A DNA stretch of 55,602 bases, taken from the NCBI GenBank assembly GCA_003427395.1, contig BFEA01000245.1, positions 581,601-637,202 of the forward strand, given 5' to 3'. Of the stretch, positions 9,356 through 22,526 are shown one piece after another. The notes beneath the pieces are model-generated. The model was not told the DNA's origin and searched no databases. It saw only the letters and a list, made by a program, of their open reading frames with translations. The translations under genes were made by a program, and so were the position numbers. The stretch's first letter is position 1. Each line of letters begins with the position of its first letter. The DNA comes from Chara braunii. Taxonomy: Eukaryota; Streptophyta; Charophyceae; Charales; Characeae.

Positions 9356-12300
9356 GGACAAGTAACGGGGACATGTGAACGTCCCAATAAGAAACGGCGG
9401 CATCGCATGAGGGGAAAATAATAAATGCAAGGTGCACCGTCAAGATCGACATCTTGACGACCAAGAATATTAGCACCAATAGTGCAAGTACTAGTGGTGA
9501 CAAACGGGAAGGCCAAAAGGAAAACTAAAGAAAACTGAAGTAGGAGGCATGGGAGCAATCCGAAAAATCTCGGATCAGCCTCCCTCAAGAAAATAGAGTC
9601 AAATGAGACCCCATGTGAAAAATAGCCCTCCAGGAGAAAATCGGAGTAGGAGGGACCATTGTGGGAGAAATGTAAAAGTAAAAGGAGGCTCCTATGGGCA
9701 TGGGAAAGCCATTATTGCAGTCCGAGAAATAACGGACTGCACCTTGGGCATAGGGAGGGCCAAAACTAAGAGGAAGAGGCTAGAAAAGGGCCTTAGTGGC
9801 CACTTGACACCTGACATGCTAGAAAAAAGTGAGGAAAAAAAAAAAATATGGGAGAATAAGGCAAAAAGAGTGAGAGGGAGTGAGTGAGTTGGCCGTAAGT
9901 AGGGACTGCCGGAGGTAGGGACTAACAGGTCCCTACTGTCCAAGAAAGGAGGAGAAAAACAAAAGAAAAGAAAAGAAACGAAAAGAAAAGAAAAGAAAAA
10001 AGAAAAAGGCCTTATCGGTAAAAAACGGTCAGTTGGGGAGATTCATCCGTGACCAGACTCATTATGGAATATGGCGGTTACAAAGGACTTGGATTTTCTT
10101 TGATTTTTGCAGAGAAAATCAAGGCCTCTTGCAACCGGAATAAAACAGAATACATGCATGAGGAGAAACACATGTTTTATGTGCATCTGGAGCCAAAATC
10201 AAGGCCGGATGCACTTGGGAGTTGGCCATTTCTTTTTCTTTGAGTAAGGGCTAGTTGTGGGGCATTGGGGCTAAGTAATTGACCCCCATTGCAGTCCGAG
10301 TTGCAACGGACTGCGTGGGAGAGAGAAAACACATGTTCTAGGTGCATTCGGAGCCAATATTGAGCCCGGATGCACTAGAAAATTTAATGCATCATTTTTT
10401 TTCAATATGGGGCAAGTTGTGGGGCTGTGGGTATGAAAAACAGCCATGACTACAGTCCGAGAAATTACGGACTGCATGGGGATGCCAAGGCCAAGGGAAA
10501 ATGGGCTACGGCAAGCCCGGAAGGCTAGAAAGGAGCAATTTCGGCAAGGGCCAAGTAAAGACGGTAAACGGCAACCGTGAGATGAGATCTTACGGCCTAG
10601 AAAAATCAGCACACATGTAGAGATGATGGACCACCAAGGGTAAGGAGGCCCAAAAATAAAAATAGGACGCCGTCCGGAATGTTGTCGAGGACCAAATGGG
10701 TCCAAATAATAAAAATTGGAAAAACGGGACACTTGCTGGTGGGACCGCCGGCGGGACAAGGAAATGGAGCTAGCATGTAGGAAAATGGCGGGGACTTGGG
10801 ATGTCCCAAGGGAACCATGAGCAAACAAAAGGAATAATTGTGCAAGCGAGCGGCACCATCGAGATCAAGGATCTAGACGGTGGAGAATATTAGCACCACT
10901 AGTGCAAGCACTAGTGGGAGCAAGTGAGGGAGCCATGGGAAAAAGAAAAGTAGAATAAGGGTGTTGGGAAGGTTGCCCGGCAGTCCGGGATATCTCGAAC
11001 TAGCAAGGCATAAGAAAAGAGAGCCTTGAGAGGCCCAACATGAGAAAAAGGCTGCCCTTAGAAAATCAGAGCAAAAGGGGCTCAGGATTGTGCAAACGGG
11101 AGCACAATGGAGCCCCCTAGGAGCATGGGGGTGCCATTATTGGAATCCAAGATATAACGGCCATGTAACAGCCATGAACCTGGCCTTGAATGAGGCCCTA
11201 GGGCCTAGAAAGAGGATGCACAGCAGTTTGACACTTGTCACAACAGAAATAATAGAAAAAGAAAGAAAAATGAGAGAAAAAGAAGGGAGAATGAGACAAA
11301 AGGGGAGAAAAGAGTGGAGGAGAATGTGCCGGCCTATTGGGACCTGCACAGTACGGACTGGCAGGTCCCAACAGTGACCTCATCCCTCCTAGAATGGGGG
11401 AGGGCAATCCGGATTGCAGAGTTATGGCCCTTAGGGCCATATCACAATAAAATTTGTATTAAAAAGCTGAAAATGAGAGAAAATGCAAAAAAGAAGTGAC
11501 CGGTTTCCTTTTGGACCATGGATCTGAGATCAGATCTCATGGTAGAGAGGAACTAGCCATTTTTTGTGGGCCAGCTCAAAACGGCTAGCTCCGGAATGAG
11601 GTGGCAGCCCGAAATGGAAAGAAACAAAAGAGAGAAAATGACAAAACAGTGCATTTGGTCCCAAAAAAGAGCGAGATGCACCAAAAATTGAAAAACTGGA
11701 CTTAAGGGCTCAAAATTGAAGCAAGGGCTACTAGGGGGTAGCTCGGATTATTGCTGGCCTTGGATCTCAGCCAGATCCAAGGCTGAAAATGTACCGCCAA
11801 ATGGGAAAATGCTCCGGCCTCCTCAAAAGAGGCCGAAACTTGAAAAAATCGAGAAAAAGGCCCACAAGGCCTTTTTCTTTCAAGTATTGCTGCCCCTTAG
11901 GCATTAGGACCCTAGGGGGCAGCATTTGAGCAATGAAAAAGAGGTCGGGGTAGGCCAAGAGGCATTCCGAGTTGGTACCAACCACTTGGACTGCATGCAC
12001 TTGGCTAAAATAAGGCCCAGGTACCTCCAGGAGGGCCTAGTGAGGGAATTTTGCCTTGGGGGTACCTCGGTTCACCTCAAGGCTCATGGGGAGGCTCATG
12101 GGCTGGCCGGACTGCTGGTTTCAGCCTACATAAACTGAGGATGCAGTCCGCCACTCTCACATTTGCATGAGGAGTGCCCATGCTGCCCAAGTGAGCTCAC
12201 AGGAGCACCTTTGCACTTGGAGTGAGAGGGGAGGAACCCATGCTCGTGGGAGAGCTTAGAGGAGACTAGGAGGTAGTGGAGGAGACTCTAGAGGATAGTG

Positions 12301-12575
12301 ATGCTAGGAGAGACACTTGGAAGGTGATCCGCCATATCCCTCCTGGGTGTAGGAGAGGAGGAGAGGCTAGAAGAGCCCCATTAGCCCTCCTAGAGGGGAA
12401 GACTCCATAGTCATAGCTGGGGGAGCTTGCCATAGCCTGAGAAAAAGCGAGGGAGGAGGAAAAAAGGGCTTGGAGAAGATGGAAGCCATAGCTAAGAGAG
12501 GATTGTGCAAGAAGAGGAAGCTTCATCAAGAGGACACCAACATCAAGGAATCAACAAGGTGAGAGGAAGGAAAAA

Positions 12576-12576
<1 letters not shown>

Positions 12577-12606
<30 letters not shown>

Positions 12607-12840
12607 CTTCTTCTTCTTCTTCTTCTATCTCTTCCTCTTCTTCTCCTTCTCCTCCTTCTTCTTCCTCCTCACTCCCTCCTTCTTCCTTCTCTTCTCTCCC
12701 CTCTTCATCTCCTGCTTCCTCCTCCTTCCTCCTCCTTACTTTTATTCTCTTTCCCTTCCTCCCCTTCTTCTCCATCTCCATCTTCCTCATCTTTCGCCCC
12801 TTCTTCTCCATCTTCTCTTACTTCACCTTCTCTCTTCCAT
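12577..12840 (+). repeat. (TTC)n microsatellite and pyrimidine-rich tract
   Basis: About 16 perfect TTC units at 12577-12626, then C/T-rich sequence. The matching tract in the other LTR is 33879-33985. The long open frames it creates are compositional artefacts. Confidence 0.9.
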
Positions 12841-12880
12841 GAGCTACTCAAACTATTTTCTTTCACTTATGCACTAGTAG

Positions 12881-13470
12881 GTAGTGTAGCGCTTCACACA
12901 TAGATGCTTCTTGATGCAATCTTGATGATTTTGACTCTCCAAACTTGTGTTTCTCACACTCACAGTGGTAGGTAGTGTAGCGCTTCACACATAGATGCTT
13001 CTTGATGCAATCTTGATGATTTGAGAGCTTCAAACTTGTGTTTTCCACACTCACACTAGTAGGTAGTATAGCGCTTCACACATAGATGCTTCTTGATGCA
13101 ATCTTGATGATTTGGGAGCTCCAAACTTGTGTTTTCCGCACTCACACTACTGGGTAGTATAGCGCTTTACACATAGATGCTTCTTGATGCAATCTTGATG
13201 ATTTGGACTCTCCAAACTTGTGCTTTTCACACTCACATTAGTAGGTTGTATAGCGCTTCACACATGGATGCTTCTTGATGCAATCTTGATGATTTGGGAG
13301 CGACAAACTTGTGATTTTCACACTCACACTAGTAGGTAGTGTAGCGCTTCACCCATGAGTGATCCATGAGGCAATCTTGGTGATTTGGAAGCTTCAAACT
13401 TGTGTTTTTCACACTCATACAAACAGGTAGTATAGCGCTTCTTTCATAGATGACTTTTGATTCAACTTTG
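12881..13470 (+). repeat. 91-bp tandem repeat, about 6.5 copies
   Basis: Units start near 12881, 12972, 13063 and so on, each carrying GTAGTGTAGCGCTTCACAC and GATGCTTCTTGATGCAATC. The array is missing from the second inner LTR, which passes from the TTC tract directly to sequence equivalent to about 13797. Confidence 0.88.
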
Positions 13471-13509
13471 GTGATATTGCCTACTTAGACTCTTGTTTTC
13501 ACTTATGTA

Positions 13510-14560
13510 ATAGCATGTGCTATTCCGGTTGATCTTTCCCCTATGTGCATGTGCTTTCCATCTAGTCTAGCATCTCTCGTCTTGTTCATACTTGGTATAG
13601 TGTTCCGGTTGATCTTCCTCCTATGTGCATGTGCTTTCCATCTAGTCTAGCATCTCTTGTGTTGTTCATACTTGGTGTAATGTTCCGGTTGATCTTTCTC
13701 ATATGTGCATATGCTTTCCATCTAGTCTAGCATCTCTTGTCTTATTCATACTTAGTGTAATATTCCCGTTGATCTTCCCTACATATGCAAATGTTTTCCA
13801 ACTAGTCTAATCACTCATTGTCATGTTCATACTTAGTGTGATGTTCCGGTTGAACTTCCCTTCATATGCAAGTGTTTTCCATCTAGTCTAATCACTCATT
13901 GTCATGTTCCTACTTGGTGTGATGTTCCGGTTAGTCTTCCTTTCAATGCATGTGCTTTTCCATTAGTCCAACATCTCTTTGTCATGTTCCGGTTGATCTT
14001 CACTTCATATGCAAGTGTTTTCCATCTAGTCTAGCATCTCTTTGTCTTGCTCATACTTAGTGTGATGTTCCCGTTGATCTTCCCTTCACATGCATATGTT
14101 TTCATTAGTCTAATCACTCTTTGTCTTGTTCATACTTAATTTGATGTTCCGGTTGATCTTCCCTTCGTATGCAAGTGTTTTCCATCTAGTCTAATCACTC
14201 ATTATCATGTTCCTACTTAGTGTGATGTTCCGGTTGATCTTCCCTTCATATGCAAGTGCTTTTCATCTAGTCTAGCATCTCTTTGTCTTGTTCATACTTA
14301 GTGTGATGTTCTGGATGATCTTCCCTTCACATGCATGTGCTTTAATTAGTCTAATCACTCTTTGTCTTGTTCATACTTAATGTGATGTTTCGGTTGGTCT
14401 TTCCTTCAATACATGTGTTTTTCCATTCGTCTAGCATCTCTTTGTCATGATCCTACTTGGTGTGATGTTCCGGTTGATCTTCCCTTCAATGCATGAGTTT
14501 TTCCATTAGTCTAGCATCTCTTTGACATGTTCCTACTTGGTGTGATGTTCTGGTTGATCT
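13510..14560 (+). repeat. About 80-bp tandem repeat family A
   Basis: Degenerate units containing GTTCCGGTTGATCTTCCC, TTTTCCATCTAGTCTA and a TTGTCATGTTC stretch. They are shared with 33989-34860. Confidence 0.85.
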
Positions 14561-15960
14561 TCTCCTTTTTGCATTTGCCTTCCACTACTCTAGTCTACAT
14601 TGTCAAGTTCATGTTCCGGTTTTTCACTTTGTTGAACTCTTCTCCCTTTTGCATGTGTTTTCCAATAGTCTAGTCTCATTGTCAAGTTCATGTTCCGGAT
14701 CTTTACTTTGTTGAACTCTTCTCCATTGTGCATGTGCTTTCCACTGGTCTAGTCTCAATGTCAATTTCATGTCCCGGATCTTTTACTTTGTTGAACTCTT
14801 CTCTCTTGTGCATGTGCTTCCACTAGTTTAGCCTCTAGTTGTCAATTTCATGTCCCGGATCTTTTACTTTGTTGAACTCTTCTCCCTTGTGCATGTGCTT
14901 CCACTAGTCTAGCCTCTAATTGTCAAGTTCATGTTCTGGTTCTTCACTTTGTTAAACTCTTCTCCTTTGTGCATGTGCTTTCCACTAGTCTTAGTCTCAT
15001 TGTCAAGTTCATATTCCGGATCTTTACTTTGTTGAACTCTTCTCCATTGTGCATGTGTTTTCCACTAGTCTAGTCTCATTGTCAATTTCATGTTCCGGAT
15101 CTTTGTTTAGTTGATCTTTTCTCTTCGTACATGTGTTTTGCACTAGTCTAGTCTCATTGTCAAGTTCATGTTCCGAATCTTTACTTTGTTGAAATCTTCT
15201 CCATTGCGCATGTGCTTTCCATTAGTCTAGTCTCATTGTCAAGTTCATGTTCCGGATCCTTACTTTTTAAACTCTTCTCCACTGTGCATGTGTTTTCCAC
15301 TAGTCTAGTCTCATTGTCAAGTTCATGTTCCGGATCTTTACCTTGTTGACATCTACTCATTGTGCATGTGTTTTCCTCTAGGTTAGTCTTCATTGTCAAG
15401 TTCATGTTTTCGGATCTTTACTTTGTTGAACTCTACTCATTATGCATGTGCTCCCACTGGTCTGTCTCGTTGTCAAGTTCATGTTCCGGATCTTTGTTTA
15501 GTTGATCTTTTCCCTTTGTAAATGTCTTTTCCACTAAGTTTAGTCTCATTGTCAAGTTCATGTTCCGGATCTTTACTTTGTTGAACTCTTCTCCATTGTG
15601 CATGTGCTTTCCACTAGTCTAGTCTCATTGTCAAGNCATGTTCCGGATCTTTACTTTGTTGAACTCTTCTCCATTGTGCATGTGCTTTCCACTAGTCTAG
15701 TCTCATTGTCAAGTTCATGTTTCGGATCTTTGTTTAGTTGATCTCTTCCCTTTGTGCATGTGATTTCCACTAGTCTAGTCTCATTGTCAAGTTCATGTTC
15801 CGGATCTTTGCTTTGTTGAAGCTCTTCTCCATTGTGCATGTGTTTTTCACTAGTCTAAGGCACATTGTCAAGTTCATATTCCGGATCTTTGCTTTGATGA
15901 TCTCCTTCTCTATGAATAATGTGTTTTCCATTGGTCTAGCCTCTCCTTGTCAAGTTATTC
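14560..15960 (+). repeat. About 79-bp tandem repeat family B
   Basis: Units contain CATGTTCCGGATCTTTAC, GTTGAACTCTTCTCC and CACTAGTCTAGTCTCATTG. They look like a derivative of family A, sharing the TTCCGG and CTAGTCTA cores. The matching array is 34860-35850. Confidence 0.85.
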
Positions 15961-15975
15961 CAAGATATACTTATT

Positions 15976-15978
<3 letters not shown>

Positions 15979-16029
<51 letters not shown>

Positions 16030-16204
16030 NNNNNNNNNNNNNNNNNNNNNNNNNNNNNNNNNNNNNNNNNNNNNNNNNNNNNNNNNNNNNNNNNNNNNNN
16101 NNNNNNNNNNNNNNNNNNNNNNNNNNNNNNNNNNNNNNNNNNNNNNNNNNNNNNNNNNNNNNNNNNNNNNNNNNNNNNNNNNNNNNNNNNNNNNNNNNNN
16201 NNNN
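15979..16204 (+). repeat. (TC)n microsatellite running into an assembly gap
   Basis: TC repeats at 15979-16029 followed by 175 Ns (16030-16204). The equivalent region 35928-36020 of the second LTR is closed and shows an interrupted TC tract, so the gap is probably more of the same. Confidence 0.9.
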
Positions 16205-17074
16205 CCCCCTGTCTCCCTCCCCCTCACTTGGCATATGACTAACCTTTTCTACCCTCACTTGGAAACATTGTCAGGGTACGGACGGTAAATAAAATCAGAC
16301 TTCACTTGGTGGAGAAAGAGGGCAAGGGGAGGTTAGTCGGTCCCTTGTGCCACCAAGGAGGCAAAAGAGAAAGAACATTTGAAAAAGTGGGAGAAAGGCA
16401 GGATCCGGAAGGAAGCATAAGTTGAGAGAGAGGTCAGTTTGACTCAACTGTTTCCCCGACTGCATGACTATGAGAAGAGGATGGGTTCATTGAGCAACAA
16501 GAAGGGAACAAAGCACAGCCAAAGAGCATGAAAATAATAGGCATGTGGGAAGGGCTATGTGTTGACCCCCAACGGGGGGCGGGGGACATTGTATGGATCT
16601 CCTTGCTTGTGTGGGATTGTGCAGGTGAGTAATGGCTAGAAATGCCTTGAGCGGGATAAGGGCGAAAGGAACTCGGCATCAAGAGGGAAAGGGAAGAGGG
16701 ACAAAGGGGCTATGGGACCCTTGACATAGAGCCAATTCATGAAAATGACTTTTGCACTTGAGACTGGGAAGTGTGATTGAGAGTGCAATCGTACCAAGGA
16801 AAATGTGATGTTGTGTGTGCACACATATGAGGACCCCGAAAAGACTAAGGGGCCTTCTTCAATAAGGTGGGAAGGAAATTGTGAGATCTGATGGATGCGT
16901 GGAGGCGAGGGGGAGGACGGCCCCCCCGCACCCCGATGACGCCATATAGCCAAAATGCTTAGGGAAATGGTGCGTGGCCTAAGGATGACGCTTAGCCTAC
17001 GCACAAGAGAAGAGAAACGCTCAAAGAACCCCTGGACTGCCTTCGTTCTGGAAGGAGCAATTGCTTAAGAACAC

Positions 17075-17080
17075 AATAAA
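17075..17080 (+). terminator. Candidate polyadenylation signal AATAAA in the LTR
   Basis: AATAAA followed by an A-rich stretch, conserved at 36910-36915 in the second inner LTR but not in the outer LTR. The position about 250 bases before the LTR end would suit the R/U5 border. Confidence 0.35.
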
Positions 17081-17334
17081 GAAAAAAAAAAAAATCAGCG
17101 TTGCGGAGACGACCAGTAAGACTACCACCCGGCGTGAGGGCTGAGCTACATCCCCAATGTCAAAGCTCTCTCGCGCGATGGCCCACCCCCATCCATCTCA
17201 ACGCACTAGGTGGGGGTGACCTTGGGACGAATGGCCCGCGCCCTGAGCATGAGCGTGGGCGGGCCAAGCCAACTGAGACCCGCAGTGGGGTCGACTAAGG
17301 CTCGAAAATCTATCGGGGTTTGGCCCTACAAAAA

Positions 17335-17350
17335 TGGTGGAGGTGACGGG
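17335..17350 (+). promoter_or_regulatory. Primer binding site, tRNA-Ala type (inner element)
   Basis: TGGTGGAGGTGACGGG, four bases after the LTR end. It matches the outer PBS at 15 of 16 positions. Agreement with the expected tRNA-Ala site is best in the first 11 bases. Confidence 0.7.
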
Positions 17351-19061
17351 CATGGGGTTAAATTGACCCTTGCGATTCCGATGGGGGCGCCCGACGCATT
17401 GACGTGTACACAACCTAAGATAAGGAAAATGGACTTGTGTTTGCCCTTTCCCTTGTGAGAAATCAGATTTGAGGGTGGCTGGGCGCATGGCGTGGCCAGG
17501 CCTGGAGGTATAACATGCATGCTATGCACTTGATAAGCCGTTCCTTTGAGGAATGACTCTAGCCCTTCTTCGTCCGGTGCTGGTGTTCGTCAGTCCGCGG
17601 AAGCCTTGGGCAAATCGCAGGTCGACCCTTCCTCTTCCTATGAAAGAAGGGCTCCCGTTACCTGGCAGGCGGTTGGTGTTTGGCTTAGGCCAGGTTCCAA
17701 TGAAAATCCCATGGCACAGTGATCCGACCGAATGGGTGTTTTCCCCTTCTTCTTTTGAGCCCAGCGGACTCATGCACTTTGCACCTTTTCAATGATTGAA
17801 GGAACCAATATGAACACAACGGGTCATCAAGAAAGAACAATCCTACCCTATGAAAGGACAGACAAGTGAAGAGAAGGGAATGAAGGGAGTTGCTAGACTC
17901 CAAGGAAAACTAGCTCACCCTTGAAAATTCTCACGAGAATGAACCAACCACTATGCATGAAAGTACGGGGAGTGACACTCATTGTCCTGAGAGAAAATCT
18001 GTGAGTTATTGGTAGGAAGCGCTGGGTGCACCAAGGGAAAGGCACTTGTACTATGTGTGTCCCACTTGGGACTTGTGATTGCATGATTGGGATTTCGAGC
18101 GTCCTGCCATTTGAAAGGAAAGGATTGGTCTGCGCCGACCGATGCGGGATGTGAGTTGGTCGTTCTCTTTGAAGTTCATCGGGTTCCGTATGTGGGGGTC
18201 GGGCCACTGGACTGTAAGGCAAGGGTTGGTCTCGTCGGCTGACTAGTAGCATTCTCACCGGAGCGGTCCGAGTATGGCTCGATGATCTTGCCAGGTGGGA
18301 TGTGAAACCTCTTCAGGCGGGGCGGCTGCTTGGCGGCAGACGTCAGGGGGACCACTGCATATGGGGCAAGGAAGGAGCCTCGGAGGCGATTGAGAGCTTC
18401 TCGTAGCATGACTTGGGAAAAACTGTTCCTTATCGGACCGATGGAAGTGAATGCCTGGACGGCTGGCTCCAATGGCCGTACCGAGATGTGCGGGGTGATT
18501 CCCGAGATTAACGGTGGGTACACGAACGGCAAGCCGGGATGGGGTATTCTGGGTAAGGAGGAAAGGGCGAAGGCCTTGCTGAGACCTGGGTACCGCGGTC
18601 GCGACGGTTGAGTTGTGCTTGAGGTATGGGATAAAACCCTACCGATAGTATCAGTGGAGAGACCATATTGGGATGGTCGGTGAGGAGATGACCGGCCCGT
18701 ATGTGAGGTTGCCTGATTTTCTTTTATGTGTTCCCCCTCTGTAAAAATTGATTGAGATTGGACTGTTGGACGGTCACTCTTCTAAGTTTATTCCCCCTTC
18801 CATCTAAGTCCGCACGAGTGAGAGATGATCGGAAGGAAGGAGGATAGAGGTCAATGGGAATGGAACCAAGAGAAAGAATGTGGGCAAATGGATGGTCGGC
18901 CGAGGGAATTATAGGAAGGAGGTACTTAGGAATGGGGAGGTAAAATAGGGAGACCTTGATGAGGGGTCTGAAATAATTCTCATCTAGGACAAAGGTTGAC
19001 CTGACCAAAAGGATCGGTTGGTGCCTTTTTATGAAAACAGGGGTCGGGTGCTGAAAACAAG
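17351..19061 (+). other. Leader between PBS and P1 copy (inner element)
   Basis: Matches 906-2646 along most of its length. The best conserved part is 18290-18614. No convincing gene. Confidence 0.55.
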
Positions 19062-19874
19062 ATGGCGCGATGGTTGCCTTCCTCGATCTATACCAGCGGC
19101 CCGGAAATGCCAGTAGATGTAAAGGATGGGGTATCGGTCGTCCTCTTGGAAAATGGAACGTGAACGGACCTTGAACCAGCGTATCAAACGGTGATGCCGG
19201 AAGGAGAGGATGCTTTCCTTTGGATAGAAACAATATGGACTAATGTCAGCTTGACGAGGTTGTCACCGAGTTTAATGGATTTGGAATTCCGAGGGAAAGT
19301 GGAAGCCCGGGGGTGGGTCTACTTGTCGCAAGATGGGGAGAAAGCTATGATCATAGAGTTGGCATTCGGGAATACGCCGGACGAGTTGGTTAGGAAAGCA
19401 GAAGCAGAGGTTGTGTGGGTTGCATGCCAACGGAGGGAAATGAAAATGGAAAAGGTAGACGTACGGGTGGAACTTGGGGATAGGGGAAGCATGAGGCAAC
19501 CCGTAAGGACCATGCGATGTGTGATGCCCTCCTTCCTAGTGGATGCGGTTTTCGGAACTCGGAGCAGGCTAGTACGGATATGCTAGTCCATGACAAACCT
19601 CGGGCTATACCAATGCGCTAGGCAGGATTTTTTTCGGTTATCAGTAGAGATGGGGTCGTTCGAGGGGAACTGGGCGGAGGAGCTGGCCGAGATACTAAAT
19701 TGCCTTAGCATAGACAATATTTTTGTCCCTAGCGCTGTGCATTGGGGGATAATCTACAGGAATGCGGCAATAGGGGAGACGTTTCTAGATGGGGTGAGGG
19801 AGTTGGTATATGACGAGGAGAGCGACTTCAGTGATGAAGACGAAGATGAAGAGATAGAGGACTGGGACTTCTGA
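19062..19874 (+). pseudogene. P1 copy of the inner element (two stops)
   Basis: Same 270-codon length and frame as 2647-3459. It is interrupted by TGA at 19161-19163, where the other copy has TGG, and TAG at 19584-19586, where the other copy has AGG. The G-P-F region reads MGSFEGNWAEELAEIL, so the conserved Pro is Ser here. The acidic tail (DEDEDEEIEDWDF) is preserved. Neither stop is shared with the outer copy, so both copies decayed separately from an intact ancestor. Confidence 0.72.
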
Positions 19875-19937
19875 GAGGGGTGGGGAAACTTAACTGAGGA
19901 AGGGCGGGTGATCTGGTATTGTGCAGAAAAGGGAAAG

Positions 19938-20693
19938 ATGACTAGAGAAGAAAGGATGATGGAATACCCCTTCAAAGGCTGGGAACCACGGCGACTCAGA
20001 GGAGGAATAGAAATGTCTATACCAACAGGGAACGGATGGAGAGGGACCACGTGCGACTGGATTGGGTTTGAGGTTGCCCGAGACTTGTCATACGTATGGA
20101 TAGTGCGGATTTGGAACCCGATAAGGGAAGAGGAAGGTTGGGATGATATAGCAGAAGGCAAGGTAGAGTCAGTCGGAACGATTGTCCTTTCCGAGGATGG
20201 GTGACACCTGTTTTGCACTATGTTAGCAATGGGACAGGACCCGATGTGGCTTCTAGGGGATGCAGAGGCCCGAACCCGAAAGGAAGGCAAGTTGTTCGCC
20301 AACAAGGGTTGGGATACGGTCAGCAGTAGAGTCGTGATGGGAGGATGGAAGGAATTTAAACCGCCTGGCACCCGAACCAAGATCTGGGTGCCCGAGTTCG
20401 TGGCGGACTGGTTTGGAGGCCTTGAACATGTAACAGAGGTGGCGGACACGATGGAACGAACACACGTGGACTGCGCATGGCTGGCAGAGGAATTCTATAG
20501 GACGTCCTTGAAATTCGGGCCCTTCCACGACGATAGAGCCCGGGAGGTTCTTATCATTTTGGAAATCGAAAGGAATGACCGACAGGAGGTGGCCCCGGAA
20601 ACTAGGGAGGCTATAATCCGCCGTGAGGTGGCAGCAACACCCTGTTATGTGGACGATGTGTTCAAACTGATCGAAGTGTTGTGGTTCGACTAA
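19938..20693 (+). pseudogene. P2 copy of the inner element (one stop)
   Basis: 251-codon frame from ATG 19938 with a single TGA at 20202-20204, in place of TGG of the outer copy. Conserved blocks: TTCDWIGFEV, PEFVADWFGGLEHV, KFGPFHDDRAREVLIIL and RREVAATPCYVDDVFKLIE. Confidence 0.72.
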
Positions 20694-20753
20694 GCGCAGG
20701 AAAGCCGTGGGGCCAGGCAAATATGGGAAAAATTGCTAAGATAAGGGAATGGG

Positions 20754-21591
20754 ATGTCTGGCCATTGTAGGGTTCAGTGTGGATCGCGAGAGAGAAGACC
20801 ATGGACAAGAGCGCAGATGGTGCGAAGAAGGACGTTTCTTGAGGACCGTCCGCTGGGCATTGAGCCGCCCAGGGACATGGATGGTAGGGTAAAATTTAGC
20901 CTGCCCGCCGCAAATGGGGGATGGCACCCAATGGTGGATTGGGTCGGGGTTGAACTTGTGGAAAACATGGTTTACCTAGTGACGAGGGTTAAGTGGCGTG
21001 CGGATGAGAATGGGGAATGGAACTCCGAACTGCGGGGACATGTGCGGGCGGAAGGGCGACTGTATGTATCAGAGGACAGGTGGCGGGAGTTCGGAGTCCG
21101 GTTGGCATCAGGAGAAGACCCGCTGAGTATGTTCGAAGGGGCATGGCAGTTAGTGTGGCAAGCGGGGTTCAAGTTCGTGGATCCGGGGGGCGACGATGTA
21201 ACGGCGGACCTTAAGGTAGCCATGGTCGGGAGTTTTGAATTGCCTAGTGCGAATGTGCGGATGAGACTACCGTCCTTTTTGCTGAAAGGGTTGGGCGGCC
21301 TGGGACTTGTTAAGACAAGCGGTAGCCGACCTTGTAAGTCTGACATATGAAGATGAGATGGTACATCGAGAGTATTATCAGGCCTTCGTAGAAATGAGGC
21401 CGTTGAGCGGTGAACAGAAGTATGGTGTGTTGCGCATCCTGCGTGCTGTGTTTGGCACTAGGCCAATGGCTCCGGTCGTTGGTAGTGAAGTCGTGTGGGG
21501 TGTCGTTCGACGGGAAATAAGCCAAGGGATGGCATACGTGGATGATCCATACCGATTGTATGAGCTGCTGAAAGTAGGAACAGGTCGGTAA
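20754..21591 (+). pseudogene. P3 copy of the inner element (frameshift)
   Basis: Open from ATG 20754 through DWVGVELVENMVYL and LPSFLLKGLGG. The reading then changes frame by one base near 21300 and the C-terminal part continues at about 21307-21591 (REYYQAFVEMRPLSGEQKYGV, then RREISQGMAYVDDPYRLYE). The G-P-F motif is R-P-L here. The Trp that became a stop in the outer P3 is intact here (DRWREFG). Confidence 0.7.
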
Positions 21592-21740
21592 TAGGGTCGA
21601 AAGAAAAGGGAAGGAAAAAAGGGGGGAAAGAAGCGTCAGGCTAGGGACCAGAGAGTTGTTCGGGCGGAGAACTGAAGACCAAATGAAATAAGTAAAATTG
21701 CTTGCTGTTTAAAACTGTGCAGGGGATTTCTAAGTCCAAA

Positions 21741-22526
21741 ATGGCGATGAGATGCGCCCGTATGTCATGACGGCCCACGTACCCGCGACCACCCACGGAA
21801 AGTGGAGGTGGATTGGAGGTATCGCTTCCAGCAAGCTACATGGTCCGAGGACTGGATACCGAATGGAGAGTCGTGACCTTAGGAAGGGATCAAGCGTTCA
21901 TGATGGTGGAATATTTGTGGGATGGTATGAGGATTAATAGGGGACCAGGGGACGACCTGTACACTGACCTTAGGGTGACGCGGACCGCATACCTGTCGGA
22001 ACTAGGGTGGTACATGTTAGGAACGAAACTGGCGCTAGGGCACGGTCTGTTACCAATCTTCCAGAGGGCTACTAGGGTGCTGAACCGAGTAGGCCAGGAA
22101 GTGCGAGGGAGAAGGAATGTGGGACTTAGAACCCGGTTGGAGATAGGAGGTTGGCGGGAATTTAAGACCCCAATGACAGCGCTGAGGTGTCGAGTGCCTC
22201 GCTTCATGGTGGACCTGGTGTTCGGCAGCCTCGCAAGGGCAAGGGATCTGGTGGATTCGACCCTGGTCTGGATTCACCACTTCCGACCACAGACAACAGG
22301 GATGTTTTACGATGTGTCGGTGAGACATGGGCCGTTCTGGGGAAATCAGGCCTGGGAATTACTGGACCTCATTGAAATTTTGATATTCGGGTTGCCTCTC
22401 TTGACGTTTGAGGAATATGAACCAATAATCGTTGGGGAAATAGGGATAGGAGAAAACTACCTTGCCGGGGTGGCTGACCTGTTCGAGGAACCAGACGAAC
22501 AAGGCAGGTTTGAAGGACCAGCGTGA
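21741..22526 (+). pseudogene. P4 copy of the inner element (early stop)
   Basis: 261 codons from ATG 21741, matching the outer P4 in length. The only lesion is TGA at codon 10 (21768-21770; CGG in the outer copy). Beyond it the frame is open to 22526 and conserved almost throughout. A later ATG at 21840 could still give a 228-residue protein that lacks only the Arg-rich start. Confidence 0.72.

Larger units (their letters stand above)
8670..17330 (+). repeat. Inner 5' LTR (8.66 kb)
   Basis: Starts TGTCGGGACTGGTGGGTCCCG, which itself holds the inverted repeat TCGGGAC/GTCCCGA, and ends CCCTACA four bases before the PBS. It matches 29941-37165 along its length. The matching copy lacks roughly 1.2 kb that here contains the 91-base repeats, and there are smaller differences. 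The LTR is largely made of simple and tandem repeats (separate entries). No protein gene is credible inside it. Confidence 0.86.

Noticed and set aside
12505-12903. Poly-Leu/Ser and poly-Glu frames around the TTC tract
   Set aside because: Compositional artefact of a microsatellite inside an LTR.
12881-15960. Regularly spaced repeats that might suggest a CRISPR array
   Set aside because: Head-to-tail tandem repeats without unique spacers, in a eukaryotic LTR.
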